Positions 5,396 through 6,116 of a stretch of 6,116 nt of DNA are shown here, piece by piece. This stretch comes from Intestinibacter sp034113885 (GTDB lineage Bacteria > Bacillota > Clostridia > Peptostreptococcales > Peptostreptococcaceae), in assembly GCF_034113885.1 (NCBI RefSeq), contig NZ_JAXEWM010000142.1:1-6116 (forward strand). The letters are read 5' to 3'. The notes below the pieces were generated by a model. That model had not been told where the DNA came from. It saw only the letters and a program-made list of their open reading frames with translations, and did no database searches. Made by a program: the position numbers and the translations under genes. Positions within the stretch are counted from its first letter, which is position 1; each line of letters starts with the position of its first letter.

Positions 5396-6116
5396 TTATT
5401 CACTTATTTTTGAAAAATACTCTTTTATTATATCTACAGTTAAGTCAAATTTTTTCAATTGCTTTTCATTCACATCGGAAATAGAAAATGTATATTTTTC
5501 TGTTTCAAATAAATCTACATTTGATTTTTTTATATTGTTTGTGTCATCGACTATATTTTTTTCAACCAAATTCAATGTAAATAGATCTTTTTTAATCTCC
5601 TCATTCTGAGTATTATAAAAATTATTTGAATCGTAGTAATAGAATTTATATACTCTAAAACTGTTATTTGTATCTTCAGTTTCTTCAGTGACATATATTT
5701 TCCCAACTAAATTATTTGGTATTAAAAATTTAAAATTATTTTCATAATTATAATAAATTTGGTTTACAAATAGCAAGTCCGCATCTTTACCTTTTTTCTC
5801 ATTGTACTTATTCCAGCTCACTATTGCACTTGTAGGTGAAGCATCTGTAATAAAGGTATCAATAGTTACGCTATTTGACTCTATAATAGGTATATTAGTT
5901 ATTCCATCTTTATTAATATCTTCAAATTTAACGTAGTACGAATTGAATATATTTTCGTGTTCTTCAAATGCATCTACAAATTTATTATCTTCTAAATAAA
6001 TTATATCTGTCATGTAACCGCTTTTTTTAGTATATGGTAGTGATAAGAACAATGCCTTCTTGCCATTTGATGTTATATCTCCAATAGATATATTTATTTC
6101 TTCAAAATTATCTACA
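5396..6116 (-). CDS. Unrecognised protein with FG-GAP/VCBS-like repeats, 5' end missing
   Basis: The frame is open to the window edge, so the gene is partial at its N-terminus; about 239 C-terminal residues are visible. A TTG at 6052 could be read as a start but has no good ribosome binding site, and the same-frame protein continues upstream, so it is rejected. Two segments resemble FG-GAP/VCBS beta-propeller blades: IGDITSNGKKALFLSLPY near the visible N-terminus and VKFEDINKDGITNIPI about 60 residues later, the second with a DxNxDG calcium-loop-like pattern. The rest is rich in Asn, Asp, Lys, Tyr and Phe with no membrane helix. Such repeats are typical of exported or lipid-anchored proteins, but any signal peptide lies outside the window. 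It sits 19 nt upstream of the response regulator, suggesting co-transcription and possibly a role linked to the same signal. Function unknown. Confidence 0.75.
   Translation of the reverse strand, partial: VDNFEEINISIGDITSNGKKALFLSLPYTKKSGYMTDIIYLEDNKFVDAFEEHENIFNSYYVKFEDINKDGITNIPIIESNSVTIDTFITDASPTSAIVSWNKYNEKKGKDADLLFVNQIYYNYENNFKFLIPNNLVGKIYVTEETEDTNNSFRVYKFYYYDSNNFYNTQNEEIKKDLFTLNLVEKNIVDDTNNIKKSNVDLFETEKYTFSISDVNEKQLKKFDLTVDIIKEYFSKISE

Noticed and set aside
5377..5403. N-terminal extension of the regulator from a GTG at 5403
   Set aside because: It would overlap the upstream stop and ignore the well-placed GGAGG before the ATG at 5376, where the family's usual N-terminus begins.
4859..5413. 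Two short plus-strand open frames antisense to the response regulator
   Set aside because: They mirror conserved receiver and winged-helix codons and have no start signals.

Overview
The window is a low-GC (AT-rich) chromosomal segment from a Gram-positive bacterium. Several signs point to the Clostridia, most likely Clostridioides/Peptostreptococcaceae-like: strong GGAGG-type ribosome binding sites, A/T-ending codons, a T-box riboswitch on an arginine gene, and the style of the two-component system. The species call is an inference and is not proven here.

Layout: one plus-strand gene at the left (115-723, a DUF1349 concanavalin-like protein) converges on a long minus-strand block. A bidirectional intrinsic terminator (737-783) separates the two. 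Reading the minus strand in its own direction (right to left), the block runs as follows: the 3' part of an unrecognised protein with FG-GAP/VCBS-like repeats (5396-6116, cut by the window edge); an OmpR-family response regulator (4678-5376); a membrane sensor histidine kinase starting with TTG (3248-4675); a weak terminator-like hairpin (3221-3245); a TruA-family tRNA pseudouridine synthase (2453-3190); a consensus promoter (2403-2431); a long T-box leader (about 2069-2396); and argG, argininosuccinate synthase (820-2031).

The most interesting element is the argG leader. It has one Stem I (AGTA, AGAGAG and GGTG signatures) followed by two complete antiterminator/terminator modules in tandem. 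Each module has its own T-box sequence (AGAGTGGTAACGCG and AGAGTGGTACCGCG) and its own U-tract hairpin. The 23-nt segments around the two T-boxes differ at only two positions and lie 79 nt apart, which suggests a local duplication. RNA polymerase would have to pass two tRNA-dependent terminators, with only one visible codon-reading domain, before reaching argG.

Functionally, argG is probably induced when a tRNA (arginine by context) is uncharged. The regulator and kinase form a tightly coupled cis-encoded pair, probably co-transcribed with the upstream surface or lipoprotein-like gene. truA may depend partly on readthrough from that operon, because no clear promoter of its own is visible. No CRISPR array, tRNA, rRNA or mobile element was seen.
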